Shown: positions 1 to 11,149, counted from the stretch's first letter. The stretch: 64,000 nucleotides of DNA from Melastoma dodecandrum (GCA_029817715.1 JARUPY010000463.1:38700-102699); one strand, 5' to 3'. Notes: generated from the letters alone by a model not told the origin. Translations and numbers: made by a program.

Positions 1-2364
1 CCACCGCGATGGGGCTGCTTATCCAGACTCTGTCAGCTAGGATCGGGGTGGCGACGGGGAAGCACCTAGCGGAGCTCTGTAGGGAGGAGTACAAGGGTTG
101 GGTTAGGATCGTGTTGTGGGTCATGGCGGAGGTGGCGTTGATTGGGGCGGATATTCAGGAGGTTATAGGTAGTGCTATTGCTATCCAGGTCTTGAGTCGG
201 GGGACATTGCCTTTGTGGGTCGGGGTGATTATTACTGCCTCTGATTGGTGAGTGTCGTTGTTGTTGATCTGTAGTTTTTCTAGTGTTTGGAGTAGCCGAT
301 TCATGAAAGCTCTTGTGGATTTTGGACATGGAGGGTATTTGGTGTCATCAGGCGGGGATTACATTAACATCATCCGTGTAGTCTTAGGAGTGTGTTTTTA
401 AGGTCTGCTTCATTCCTCAGGAAGGGTAATCTGAATACAAATCATCTGAGCTGATCATGCGTTGGCCTCGTTTATTGATGTATTGTCTGTGATTTGTTTT
501 CTTTTCTTATTTTGGCGCGTGATTAGTGCTTAGAATTGCCCAGTGGAATGGATCAGTAGAGAATGCCACATGGATTGATGTTAGAGTTTCTTGTTAGTGG
601 GCTCTGCATTTTCTTGCAAGTTTGATGGAAAAACAGTTTCTTTCAGTCCCCACCACTAAGATTTATGGTCTAATTTTTTGTGCAGCTTCATATTTTTGTT
701 TCTCGAGAACTATGGAGTAAGAAAGCTGGAGGCTCTTTTTGCTTTTCTTATCGGGACCATGGCTATATCATTTGCCTGGATGTTTGCTGATGCCAAGCCC
801 AGTGGAAAAGAACTTGTAATTGGTATAAGTTTTAGAATATTTGTAATTTCCCAGTTGTCAGATGATGTTACCCAAGACTATTCAATTGGATCTTGTGCTG
901 AGATTATTTGGCAATTGATTTATTTGTTCACTCTCATCTGGCAGGTCTCTTGATCCCGAGATTGAGTTCAAAAACGATTCGTCAAGCGGTAGGGGTGGTT
1001 GGATGTGTTATAATGCCTCACAATGTATTTTTACATTCTGCACTTGTCCAGTCACGGAAGATCAATCCCCAGAAGAAAGGTCAAGTGCAAGAGGCAATAA
1101 ATTACTATTTCATCGAATCAACTGCTGCCCTCTTCGTTTCCTTCATCATCAACTTGTTTGTGACCACTGTTTTCGCAAAGGGGTTTTATGGTTCAACACG
1201 AGCCGATGGAATAGGACTTGTGAATGCTGGCCAATACCTAGAAGAAAAGTATGGAGGTGGACTGCTCCCCATTTTTTATATATGGGGTATCGGTTTGTTG
1301 GCTGCTGGGCAGAGTAGCACAATTACTGGAACTTATGCAGGGCAGTTCATCATGGGTGGTTTTTTGAACATCCCTTTGAAGAAATGGCATAGATCTTTGA
1401 TCACCCGGAGTTTTGCAGTTGTGCCCACCATTGTTGTGGCAGTTGTTTTTAATACTTCTGAGAGTTCGCTGGATGTTTTAAATGAGTGGCTTAATGTTCT
1501 TCAGTCTATGCAAATCCCATTTGCTCTTATCCCACTCCTCACATTGGTTTCAAGCGAGAAAGTAATGGGTGTCTTCAAGATTGGGCCTTATCTTCAGGTA
1601 TGTTACTGGACTTATGCAAATTCTGAATCTTCTGGGTGTGAGAGTCTGCATGATTTGATCATCTAACCAGAACAAGATTAATCAATACAATTGTCAAACA
1701 GCCAGATTGATTCCAGTATAAATTCAGTGGCCCACCGGTATGTTGAAATAATCAATTATTTGTTTTGGAATGGTTGTACTGCATTCACGTCTTTACTGAA
1801 GCCATAATAACTAGGATCCTTAAATTTGTTGTTACATACAGGACACCATTCCACTATATAGATGACAGTTTTGTCAAATATAACAAAGAAATGCCAATAT
1901 TCGGTGTTCAATAACTATCTCTTGTATTTTTTTTTTATAAGTAATCTCTTGTATTTTGGGGATGGTGCCTCTGGTCATTGATGAGCTTGTAAGGAAGTAA
2001 TTCACGTATTCTGATGATGCTTCTCTAGCTACAAAAAAAAAAATGTTTCTGGTTTTCTTCTGTAATGGCCATCGGCTAGAATGTAATCCTCCCACCATTT
2101 TTTTCTGATGGTATTTACTTGCTTTCAATGTCGATGCAGCGGGCAGCATGGGCTGTGGCAGCCCTAGTTATTGTCATAAATGGGTACCTATTGTTCGATT
2201 TCTTCATCTCCGAGGTCAAGGGCATACTTTTTGGTTCTGCAGTCTGTGCCTGTGCAGCTGCTTACGTCGTGTTCATCATGTATCTAATGTCCCGCGACGC
2301 AGCGGTCCTATCTTCTTGGATAAGCTTAATAGGTGTGAACAAGTATACTGCTATAAGTAACTGA
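1..2364 (+). CDS. NRAMP metal transporter, 3' part (5'-truncated by window edge)
   Basis: Natural resistance-associated macrophage protein family: proton-coupled import of divalent metals (Fe2+, Mn2+ and others) across a membrane. Exons by eye: <1-247, 686-822, 945-1597, 2140-2364, with phases that join cleanly (TG|C, G|GT, CAG|CGG). The visible part has the GADIQEVIGSAIAI segment, the MPHN metal-site motif of helix 6, and the family transport signature GQSSTITGTYAGQF, then further hydrophobic helices. The DPGN motif expected in helix 1 lies upstream, outside the window. The wording most resembles the plant NRAMP2/3/4 subgroup, which is mostly vacuolar; that placement is inferred. The reading frame is open from base 3, so the ATG at 9 is internal. 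TGA at 2362-2364 ends a short hydrophilic tail. No internal stop is seen, so the gene looks functional. Confidence 0.93.
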
Positions 2365-3052
2365 CTGGCCGAAGACCGACGCCCATCCCGATCGCTCCAG
2401 GTACAGTGTTCGTGGAGGGTAGCAATCTCATGATGAGGTCCTTTTGGCGGCAGAGATTGTACAGTGACCAAAGAGTCTTGAGGAATTGGACTTGTGACTT
2501 GTTCAGGTAGAGGAGCTTCAGACTAACCATTCTTTGGGGGAAATTTGGTTGAATATTATAAGATCATTCATACCCAATTTATATATTTACATTGTATCTC
2601 TGGTCCTACCCGTACATTCCATACAAAAGAGCATAAGATACATTTTTATTTGGGATACTTCCCTCTGTTCTTTACTACTAGGTTTTTATCAGATTCTCGA
2701 CTTTATGGATTATAGTTTATCTATTTTTCAATTACATAAACCATCAATCTAATTCATATTAAATAATATTTGAATATGATTATATACTTCAAAGTAAAGG
2801 CAAATTACATCAAATTACATTTTTCTGGACAAGAAAATCGGAGATGGAATGAACAAATTACGAAGCCCCAATATCTGTAAGAGAATCCATACAAAGCGGA
2901 CTCGTAATCCCTAGGATAAATAATTCGATACATAATAAAATCCAAGAGATATTTGAATATTACATTTAGTTATCCTGAAAAAAAAAACTATGTAAGAATG
3001 ACACATGAAACACTCCGATGAAGTTTCACAATGACTCACATCCTTGTCCATC
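2365..3052. other. Intergenic, downstream of NRAMP
   Basis: AT-rich 3' flank of the NRAMP gene. I see no supported gene, RNA or repeat here; the only longer open frames are low-complexity hydrophobic translations. Confidence 0.5.
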
Positions 3053-3235
3053 ATGGTAGAAGAACTCGACCACAACACGGCTCGCCACCGCCTCGGCATC
3101 CCGAGGAACGAAATCCTAGGTTCACGCAGCCTGAACCTTGAGGACTCTAACCGGCCTCCCAGATCCAGTGCCATCAGCAGTAGCCTTGCCGGTGAAACAA
3201 GAGATGGCTTGCCCAACTCTTTTGATAATGAGGAT

Positions 3236-3407
3236 TGTGAAGTCCCACATCGGTTGGAGAGGGGAACGAAGCAGTGCTTATATAGGCTGTGGAGACCTCT
3301 CCTCATAGGACGCGTTTTGGGGCCGATGCGTCGGTCGCCAAGAACAAAACCGTGCGGGCGAGGCCCAAAGCGGACAATATCTTGTGGCGGTGGTCTGGGA
3401 TGTTACA
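3236..3407 (+). repeat. TRIM LTR copy 1
   Basis: First of three LTRs, TGTGAAG...TGTTACA. It contains a TATATAG promoter-like core about 40 bases from its start. The primer-binding site follows at 3410. Confidence 0.85.
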
Positions 3408-3476
3408 AGTGGTATCAGAGCCAGGGGCCGGACCGAGTGTGCCAGCGAGGACGCTGGGCTCCCAAGGGGGGTGGAT

Positions 3477-3648
3477 TGTGAAGTCCCACATCGGTTGGAG
3501 AGGGGAACGAAGCAGTGCTTATATAGGCTGTGGAGACCTCTCCTCATAGGACGCGTTTTGGGGCCGATGCGTCGGTCACCAAGAACAAAACCGTGCGGAC
3601 GAGGCTCAAAGCGGACAATATCCTGTGGCGGTGATCTGGGCTGTTACA
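3477..3648 (+). repeat. TRIM LTR copy 2
   Basis: Middle LTR of the array, preceded by the polypurine tract at about 3464-3476 and followed by a second primer-binding site at 3651. It serves as 3' LTR of one unit and 5' LTR of the next. Confidence 0.85.
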
Positions 3649-3717
3649 AGTGGTATCAGAGCCAGGGGCCGGACCGAGTGTGCCAGCGAGGACGCTGGGC
3701 TCCCAAGGGGGGTGGAT

Positions 3718-3887
3718 TGTGAAGTCCCACATCGGTTGGAGAGGGGAACGAAGCAGTCCTTATATAGGCTGTGGAGACCTCTCCTCATAGGACGCGTTTT
3801 GGGGCCGATGCATCGGTCGCCAAGAACAAAACCGTGCGGGCGAGGCCTAAAGCGGACAATATCCTGTGGCGGTGGTCTGGGCTGTTA
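3718..3887 (+). repeat. TRIM LTR copy 3
   Basis: Last LTR. It matches the other copies until its end, where TGTTA runs directly into the duplicated target ATGAGGAT, so the terminal CA is lost or overlaps the duplication. Confidence 0.8.
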
Positions 3888-4954
3888 TGAGGATCCTCTT
3901 CAAGAACTGTCGCGACAACTCTCAACCCTCGACTCATGGAACAACACCCACTGTCCATGCATTGTGTTGGTGGAAAATTTTAGAACCGTGGTCACGAAAG
4001 TATTTGGTCTGATAATTGGTTTGCAAGAAGAGTCGAAGAAAATATTTGGTCTGATTGGTTTGCAAGAAGAGATGGATTTCAACCTTGGGAAGACTGCCGG
4101 AACGAGAGACACCGTCAACCACCGATACATATGGCAGAGAGGGGCCAACCTGGTCGTGAATCGTTGGGGATAGTGCAGAAGATGTCTAACGAAAATATCG
4201 TGGATAACTACTTCAAAAAACTGGTCAATGAGAGTAACCTGAAGGAAGCAATGACTGATCCGATGATGAGCAAAGAGTTTGAAGATCTTATAGGACGCTG
4301 CAGTGGAAGACTTATGGATGAGATAGTCAGTTCCTTGCTTTTCGAAAATATCCCTCTTCTTCAAGTGTGTCTTAACGAGCACGGGTATGTTCCTTAGATT
4401 TTCAGAGTGATACTTCTTTGTTTTAATTTCTTTCTTTAAATTTTCATGAAGATTATCGATGAAAGGTACTAATTACTTATTTTTGTTATTGCAGTATGCA
4501 TTACATTCTTAAACTATTCGAGCATCTTAGCGAAGTCGATCAAAGGCTATCCGTTGCAACAGCTCTATCACGCTTCGTAATTTCATTGTACAAGGATGAC
4601 CACGGACAAAAACTGATTACGTTTTGCTTAAGCAATTTGTCAGACATGGAGAATATGGCAGGTCATCGTTTTTTTCTCATCAATCTTTGAAATAAAATTT
4701 GAATTTATAGAAAGTACACCCATTAGGCGTCGAGATGCATAAAACAGTCTAAAATATATAGTGCTTTTTGAATTAGAATGTTATGTGTTTAAGTTATTGT
4801 AGATGTCCAAAATTGCGGGTTGCCTTGACACATCATGTGATCAACTCATCATGACTAAATGGCGAAAAGTTTTTGACTAACTTCAAGAACATTACCAATC
4901 ACGATAGCCAAAATGAGTATGCATTTATTTATCTATCACTAATCGAGTTTCAAT

Positions 4955-7060
4955 CACGACCGGAGAACACCTGGGGAGCGGGCTCGAATCCTCGTGTCGT
5001 CTGGACCGCCGCACACGTACTAGACCGGAGGGCGCACATACATTTATACCCTATTGACTACATCCATTGCGATGTCTCCAATCCCGAGGACGCCCTGGCG
5101 AAGCTGTCCCCTCTGGAAGACATCAACCACCTGTTCTACGTCACATGGTCTTCGTGCCCCATGGAGGCCGAAATAGTTGAGGTCAATGAGACCATGCTCT
5201 GGAACCTCCTCCATGCCACCGTCCTGAATGCTCCCAACCCCAAGTATGTCTGTGTGTGGACAGGTGTCAAGCATTATATCGGCCCCATCGATATGATCAG
5301 GAAGATCCAGATTCATGATCCTCCTTTCATGGCGGACCTTCTCGCCTTGGTTGTCCTAACTACCACATGCAGGAGGACTTACAGATTTCCACCGAGCGCA
5401 GCGGAAACTCGTTTCGAAAAATACTATTCGAAACACACTCCGGAACTTTGCGATACGTATAAATCGAATAGTAAAATGAGTTTAATAACTCGTACCTTGC
5501 TGTTTGGAAACGTTTACGAGCATGACCGTCTTCAAGAGTCCCAAACGTGACTCCTCCAGCAGTATCCACGCACACGTTCGACGGATGACTCAAGCCCAAT
5601 CTCGGGTGCTAGCCCTCTGAACTTTTTCTAATCTTCTCAGAAGCCTAATTCTTTTTCAACAGAAGGTCGTATCTTTTCTATTGAATGGCATTCTTAAATA
5701 GTCAATTACTTTGGCATGACATGGGTTTCGTAACCCACCATACCGCCATTGTCAAATCAATAATATTAAATAATTACTTTTAATTTCCTAATAGCACGTA
5801 GCAATGCTATCTCCTTTCACCAGCTAGGTTAGTCTATAAAAACTTAGATTAAATTAAATCCAAAACTAGAATTTATTGCTTTCGATATTTCGGAATAAAT
5901 TTGTAGTCCAACAAATTCTAATTCTGAAAATTTATACTTTTAATTCTAATCCATTAGAATCAAATAATCAATGTTCGTGTCCACGTGCTTTTGCGTGCGA
6001 CCCTCTAGGTTCTATATACGAAGGCATTATATATCCATACACAGACTGATGTAACCGTCTAGTAACATTTTTCAATCACCCAACGTAATAGAATATTGGT
6101 CATGAACCAAAACCGCTATGAACCGATTTCGGTGTAATTCAATCTCTTCATCTCACCGACATCCTGATTAATTCAGTGCATTATGTGTCATCACTGAAAT
6201 AATCATTTTACTTGATTTCTGAGATATAATAGATCTTAACTTGAATGATAAACATTTCTCCACGCCGTGTGTTTAAAATCACTAATATCTCAATCAAGAG
6301 GCCATGATGTCAACTCTCTAATCCAAGAGAGCGATGAATCCTATATTGACTCAACACTATCCTCTTTACGCTTCGCTGCACACTCAATAATCGTATTACT
6401 CACAATCCGATTAAAGACTGCTTTTAACAGCATCAAAGTGGACAACTGCACGCATAGAATAAATGGAGGTCTCAAGTCAGGAGATCAGTTACACTCGTTC
6501 AACAAGAGAAGTGACCAATGACGCTTAATATGTGGTATTCTCTATAAACGGGTCGTGTCCAGTGTACCCTAAACTTAGACACCCCCGAGTATAACTTGAA
6601 CATCCATCCCTTGGTTTAACTTGACCTAAGTTATACTCGGCGTTGATCTAGATGTTTATGTCCCATCTAAACGTCTATCCGATCAAGGACAATTTTAGAT
6701 TAATCAATCTATAGGACTTTACCGTAAAGTTAATTATGAGCAGAAAAGTAATTAATAAACAGTAAATACTTGCCTTTATTAACAACTATTCACATATATT
6801 ATAAAGTGTCTTGGCATATACGTGCACATACTAACAAGGACATCCTGATCAAGGAGACCCAGAAAAAGGAGGACCTCTTGTGATCAGTCCATCGCCTGTG
6901 GCTGATCTTCGGGTTCTCTCCCTACAGCCTGATGAAAATCATCAACTCACTTGCGGTTATGTGGCCATACGTAAGTAGAGGGGACAACCCGGGGACAAAG
7001 TCCCCATCGGGAGGGGTACTATGTGGTGTCGCATGCAGACCTCATCACAGCTATTTTTGG
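4955..7060 (+). pseudogene. Progesterone 5-beta-reductase / iridoid synthase-like (PRISE, VEP1) pseudogene, split by a solo LTR
   Basis: The 5' segment (about 4955-5378) encodes CDVSNPEDALAKLSPL, the FYVTWSS stretch, VNETMLWNLLHA and a KHYIGP segment. These are hallmarks of the short-chain dehydrogenase-like PRISE enones reductases. The 3' segment (6837 onward) continues with the QEDIL...KKE, SVHR and IFGFSPYSLM region and, in another frame, an EGYYVVSHADLI-like piece. Between them sits a 1458-bp solo LTR (5379-6836). The N-terminal NADPH-binding glycine motif is absent, there are several frameshifts (for example before 5370) and stops, and the C-terminal third is missing. This was once an NADPH-dependent reductase gene and is now a dead copy. 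Pieces of both ends plus the duplicated AGGAC support this reading strongly. Confidence 0.82.
5379..6836 (-). mobile_element. Solo LTR inserted in the PRISE pseudogene
   Basis: A 1458-bp AT-rich stretch with no coding capacity interrupts the reductase reading between QED and ILIKE. It is flanked by the 5-bp direct repeat AGGAC (5374-5378 and 6837-6841). Read on the minus strand it begins TGTTAGTATG and ends TCTGTAA, roughly the TG...(C)A form of an LTR. There is no primer-binding site or second LTR, so it looks like the product of LTR-LTR recombination. The superfamily cannot be told. Confidence 0.68.
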
Positions 7061-7984
7061 ATAAATAATTCTCCGAGAATGAGTCGGATGTTTGCGCATG
7101 GCACTGTGGTTACACCTTGCTCATTCTTGTAAAGCAGTCTTCTGCTTCTGAATCAAGTCATAGTCCTCCGCTTTCATTTACTGACTTTTGGATTGGTTAA
7201 TAAGAAGCAAGTGTTCTCATGGTAGTTGGCAAAGAATCTTGGGGATGAGAGACTTTAAACTCACCGGCTCGATTAACATGTTTAGTCAAATGGTTTGAAG
7301 GCAGAGTGTGGGTCATCGAGCAGACTGGGATAATCGGGATCTGAAACCCGAGTCCTTTAGCAGTTCCTGCTTCTCCGTAGATTCTTCGCTGTTTGGTAAG
7401 CTCGGTCTCGTTTGGGAAGAATCTGCTTACAGGTTTGAATGGGGGTTGACGAGGAACTCGAGCTACCAATAGCCCACATTGGGTTGGCCTAAGTCCGGTG
7501 ATTACCGAACCAGGTCACGGCGTGCCGTCAAGGTGCGGAGTCTTCACAAGTTGCAGAAAGTCCTGGTCCTCACAATTAAAAAGCTGTCCACATCCTTCCT
7601 CTGGCACGGCAAAGAAATCTCCCAATGGGTTAATAATCACGTTATCTGCAAATTTATCAACCCCAAAATAAGAACGGTAAGACAATCATCCAGCAAAATC
7701 CTTCCTCGGATGGAAGAAATGATACCCCATTAAGCACCTCCTTCCAATGATACCGAGAACCCAACTACCCAGTTGACAACGATGGTGGGTCATTGCTTCC
7801 TAACTCCAAACACGAGGGAAGCCAATCTACCCACCTGCCACTCCACACCAGACCACGTTCACATCTAACCTTTCGGTATCATGTTGCTAGTCTCCCCTTA
7901 CAAATACAACCCCTTGCAATCACAACCTCGTCCACAGTCATTTTGTTTACTTCACCCTAGCAAACATTCTCTTGAGTTGGGGAT
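7061..7984. other. Intergenic, upstream of cytochrome b5
   Basis: No gene recognised. Open frames at about 7197-7469 (-) and 7479-7733 (+) give proteins I do not recognise and that look non-coding. The last 150 bases before 7985 are pyrimidine-rich and probably hold the promoter and 5' UTR of the cytochrome b5 gene. Confidence 0.4.
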
Positions 7985-8506
7985 ATGGCCAATAGGAATG
8001 TACTCACACTCTCTCAGGTTTCCAAGCACAAATCAAAGAACGATTGCTGGGTCGTCATCGATGGCCGGGTTCGTAGACAGGGTTTTCCCTTCAATTACGC
8101 AACTTTGATGAAAGATTTTACCAACCGGGTTTTGTTGTTTTTTTACGGTGGACAGGTGCTTAATGTCACCAAGTTCTTGGAGGAGCATCCCGGGGGAGAT
8201 GACGTGATACTAGAAGTTGCAGGGAAGGATTCGAGCAAGGAGTTCTATGCGGTGGGCCACAGCAAGGCTGCCCAGAACTTGCTCCTGAAATACCAGGTTG
8301 GCACCCTTGAGGGTTATGTATTCCAGGAGACTGATGATGGTAAACAAGCCTCTGTTGCCAAGGAAACCAAGAAGGAGATGAGTGCTTTTGTGGTCAAGGA
8401 CGACGCAATCCAAAAGTTTGCGCCACTCCTCGAGTTGTTCGTCCCTCTTGCTGTTGCCGGATCTTACTTCTGCTACAGATACATAACAGCTGTTAGCCAG
8501 ATATGA
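7985..8506 (+). CDS. Cytochrome b5, ER-anchored
   Basis: Small haem protein that passes electrons to fatty-acid desaturases, hydroxylases and P450s on the ER membrane. Exons 7985-8068 and 8156-8506, joined VIDGR|VLNVTKFL, give 144 residues. The haem-binding domain has the axial ligand histidines in EEHPGGDD (about residue 40) and AVGHSKAA (about 64). After a charged linker comes one C-terminal membrane anchor (about residues 115-138, LLELFVPLAVAGSYFCY), typical of tail-anchored ER isoforms. The 87-bp intron is a multiple of three and has no stop in frame, so a retained-intron reading stays open; the spliced form fits the family exactly. The start MANRNVLTLSQVSKH matches the normal cytochrome b5 N terminus. 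Confidence 0.94.
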   Translation: MANRNVLTLSQVSKHKSKNDCWVVIDGRVRRQGFPFNYATLMKDFTNRVLLFFYGGQVLNVTKFLEEHPGGDDVILEVAGKDSSKEFYAVGHSKAAQNLLLKYQVGTLEGYVFQETDDGKQASVAKETKKEMSAFVVKDDAIQKFAPLLELFVPLAVAGSYFCYRYITAVSQI

Positions 8507-9091
8507 AATACTTGCCAACACCTCCATCCCCATCCTACCATTCAGTCCAAATAAAAGCAAACATGGTTGACTGTGGTCTTTTGATGTGAATTGCCTGTGC
8601 AAGAATGGAGATGTGCAGTCTTTTGATCTGAATAACTGGTGCAACAATGGAGATCTGATCTCAAACACATGCGACTCCAAAGTGTTTTCCTTCTACAATA
8701 AGGATAGGAATAACAGGGTGGAGGACAAAAAAGAAGCCGCCCCAGTCATTTACTTATATGCAGTATTAAATTTTGATGATAATTCTATCGAAAGTTGCTC
8801 AGCCAGAATGAAGATGCCCTTAATGAAGCAAAGGAATCACACCAGGATAGAAAGAACTTAAACTTCCCTTCAGAAAACGATATCATACTACATTACATTT
8901 AGAGGGCTACAACATAAATATATTAATTTCCATTTCCGCTGTCGCCACATCAATATGCACTGGACACAAGTTTTACATCTGCAGAGGAAATCAGAAATGA
9001 ACCTTTACTTTGCTCGTAGACTACTGAGTGGAAGCCACATCATCATGTGCAACGTAACTAGTCTGAACTCTATCATATAGTCTGAACTCTA
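8507..9091. other. 3' flank of cytochrome b5
   Basis: Probably the cytochrome b5 3' UTR, then non-coding sequence. An open frame at 8586-8861 (+) gives no recognisable protein. Confidence 0.4.
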
Positions 9092-9214
9092 TCATATGTG
9101 TTGTAGAGAATCACCTGTTGCTAGAACTTCCATCCTACTGCCGAAGCCTTCTGGTAGAGGAGAGCTATGTCCATAAAGCGCATTTAAAGCTGATGAAAGT
9201 TTATCCTGGCCTTC
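9092..9214 (-). CDS. Possible terminal exon of an unidentified gene
   Basis: On the minus strand, after a possible acceptor (TTTCCTAAAG), a frame reads EGQDKLSSALNALYGHSS, then PLPEGFGSRMEVLATG, and ends at TGA 9092-9094. It has coding-like composition and no low-complexity bias. The same frame meets a TGA further upstream at about 9280, so an intron or the gene's truncation lies there. I do not recognise the family and cannot place the other exons; the sequence from 9215 to about 10060 should hold them if the gene is real, but I saw none convincing. Confidence 0.28.
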   Translation of the reverse strand, partial: EGQDKLSSALNALYGHSSPLPEGFGSRMEVLATGDSLQHI

Positions 9215-10067
9215 TTTAGGAAAAATATAGTATTCACAGTACAACAGAACAGAAAGATTACAGAGATGTTGAATAGTGTTTCAAGGGAAGTTTCGACCCA
9301 AACATTCACAAGTCCAGACTCGGCAGATTACGCGATCTACCGGGCTTCCAAAGAACAAGCGCCTTCACTGATCTTTTAATCTACAATTCTTTTACGTCGC
9401 TGAGATGGTTGTTGACAACAAATTCAGTTCATTTTTCTCACTCCTACGGATTCTTCATAGTGTAAATGATTGATATTAAGAGGCAAATCCCTGTTCTTTC
9501 TTACTCATGAGAATAAACTCAATCTCCCCTTCAAGTAATCCCTACAATCCTAGTAAACCTTTTGTCCTCCCTATCAATGGTGATGGCTTCCACGGTAAGC
9601 CTCAACCATGGCAACTCATACTTAGCCTACAAATTACTTTCAAACAGACGGGTAGAATCTCAGAAACCGTGAGACCTTAATGGGTACCCCAAAATCCAAT
9701 CCTCTCTTTCAGACCTCGGATGTAGGAATGCATCCCCTGACTTCCGATCATGCAGTTCTTCAGCAAACTAACCCGTTTCAGCTCGGGCAGTAACAATTAA
9801 TTTTTAAGTATACATCAATGTAACCCTTAATTTGCCCGGTCCCAGAAGGATGCCTAATCCCGTCGACACAGAGATAACAACACAAATAGAATCTCTGCCG
9901 ATCCGCGGGTACTTCCGGCGAGCTTCGGCCGAATAGCTCTCGCATAGCACCTCAGTTACAAAAACCAAACACAATTCACAAATGAACTGAAGTATCGGGT
10001 TTCTTACCCCCAGAAGACAAATGAGGGGGATATCTGCATTGAGTTTTTTTGGTCGCCTGCATTGAGT
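9215..10067. other. Unassigned region between orphan exon and foldback element
   Basis: No supported gene. On the minus strand the part at 9840-10030 is GC-richer and could be a 5' exon or leader for the exon at 9.1 kb, but no continuous family-like protein emerges. Confidence 0.3.
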
Positions 10068-10535
10068 TTTGGGGTTTGGGAGTACGAAGAATTCAGGGTT
10101 TCGGAAATAGACATTTCGGGAGTATTTTCGTACGGACGCTGTTTTTTCCCAGGTGTTGGGCTAAGGACTCGGGCTTTGTATCTTCCGGCCCTTATTTTCC
10201 TTTGGGCTTTAGTAAGTCTGATTCTGGCTCTCTTTAGCTTACAAAGGCCCCATATTCAATCAGCCTCGGCCCTAGCCCGTAGTCCACTTTAAGCTTCGGG
10301 CCTACTCTGTGTGTATTCTACTGGCTTCGTAAAATACACACAGAGTAGGCCCGAAGCTTAAAGCCCAAACTGGACCGTTACAAAAGCCCAGAATGAAACC
10401 AGGCCCGGAACATACCAAACCCGAGTCCTTAGCCCAACACCTGGGAAAAAACCAGCGTCCGTCCGAAAATACTCTCGAAATGTCTATTTCCCAAACCCAG
10501 AATTCTTACTCCCAAACCCCAAATTCCTTGTTTTT
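10068..10535. mobile_element. Foldback (inverted-repeat) element
   Basis: Two arms of about 210-250 bp are reverse complements of each other around a short spacer near 10320-10329. Shared blocks include TTTGGGGTTTGGGAGTA, AATAGACATTTCG, CCCAGGTGTTGGGCTAAGGA and AAGCTTCGGGCCTACTCTG, which appear forward in the left arm and inverted in the right. The left arm carries extra sequence at about 10165-10260. The element has no coding capacity. It is either a foldback/MITE-like element or an inverted duplication of a promoter-like segment. A poly-T run follows at 10530-10546. Confidence 0.72.
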
Positions 10536-10546
10536 TTTTTTTTTTT

Positions 10547-11149
10547 ACTTTCTCCTAATGCTAACACTCACGTCTCAAACCACTCTCACGGATGCATTCA
10601 ACTTTCTCTCGTTAAGGATTTCCGTCTTAACCAATGCCCAGGAAGGAAGACACGCTAGGAGACTCGGTTTAGCCAATGATTATTTTAGGTGAAGAGCAGT
10701 CGTCATAGTGGATTGCTTGCACATGCTGTTACCTGTTTGTTTCTTTGCAGTTTTGCGTTCTTCGGCCATGGACCGTGTATCGGAAAGGAACAGGTACATT
10801 AGTCGTTGCTGGTCATAATCATCGGCTTCGTCAGTGGAAAACAGAAGGAATGCGTAAGGTAAAAACTGTGATCTGTGTTGACTTACATTTTCTAGAGAAC
10901 AAACAGGGAGGATCATCATGTCCTGCAAGCTCACCTGGGTGACGGATACGAACTTGTCTCCATGATAGATTAATTAGACCAAAGCGGCTCAAGTTGCCTA
11001 TATTTGGCTGATTGATTCTTTCATTTGATCAGCATTATGATTACATCACACTCACTTATTTCATATTCGATTACTATCTTCATGGCCAAAACCCTTTTCC
11101 GTTTCCTCTAAGCATCCATGCATACTGACAAGCTTTGCCATCCCCATTC
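10547..11149. other. Unassigned region
   Basis: No supported gene. An 84-residue open frame on the minus strand (10680-10934) and short plus-strand frames are not recognisable and are probably chance. Confidence 0.35.

Larger units (their letters stand above)
3236..3887 (+). mobile_element. TRIM-type LTR retrotransposon, tandem LTR-int-LTR-int-LTR array
   Basis: Three near-identical copies of a 172-bp LTR start TGTGAAGTCCCACATCGG and end TGTTACA (or TGTTA in the last copy). They repeat with a period of exactly 241 bp. Between them are two internal parts of about 69 bp. Each starts two bases after the LTR with a primer-binding site TGGTATCAGAGCC (the usual complement of initiator tRNA-Met) and ends with a purine-rich tract CAAGGGGGGTGGAT before the next LTR. 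There is no coding capacity, as expected for a terminal-repeat retrotransposon in miniature. The whole array is flanked by ATGAGGAT on both sides (about 3228-3235 and 3886-3893), which fits a target-site duplication of 5-8 bp. It lies in an exon of the Pumilio-like remnant. Confidence 0.88.
3053..4687 (+). pseudogene. Pumilio-like gene remnant, interrupted by a TRIM array
   Basis: Before the insertion a frame runs from the ATG at 3053 to about 3235. The same frame resumes at about 3886 once the inserted array and one copy of the duplicated target are ignored, so the array landed in an exon. Further on, a piece ending at 4388 (donor CACGG|gtatg) joins an exon beginning at 4495 (gcag|TATGCATTAC). 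The joined protein there has the pattern HGMHYILKLFEHL followed by KDDHGQKLITFCL, resembling one to two Puf repeats of RNA-binding Pumilio proteins. The rest of the usual eight-repeat array is missing, and the 5' and 3' parts are not cleanly in one frame. A short duplication (FGLI.GLQEE twice) lies at about 4000-4075. Family assignment is tentative; the disruption is clear. Confidence 0.45.

Noticed and set aside
3044..3788. Arg/Gly-rich ORFs across the TRIM
   Set aside because: They are frames through the LTRs and internal parts, repeated every 241 bp.
7197..7733. Two ORFs upstream of cytochrome b5
   Set aside because: No recognisable motifs, no splice or neighbour support.
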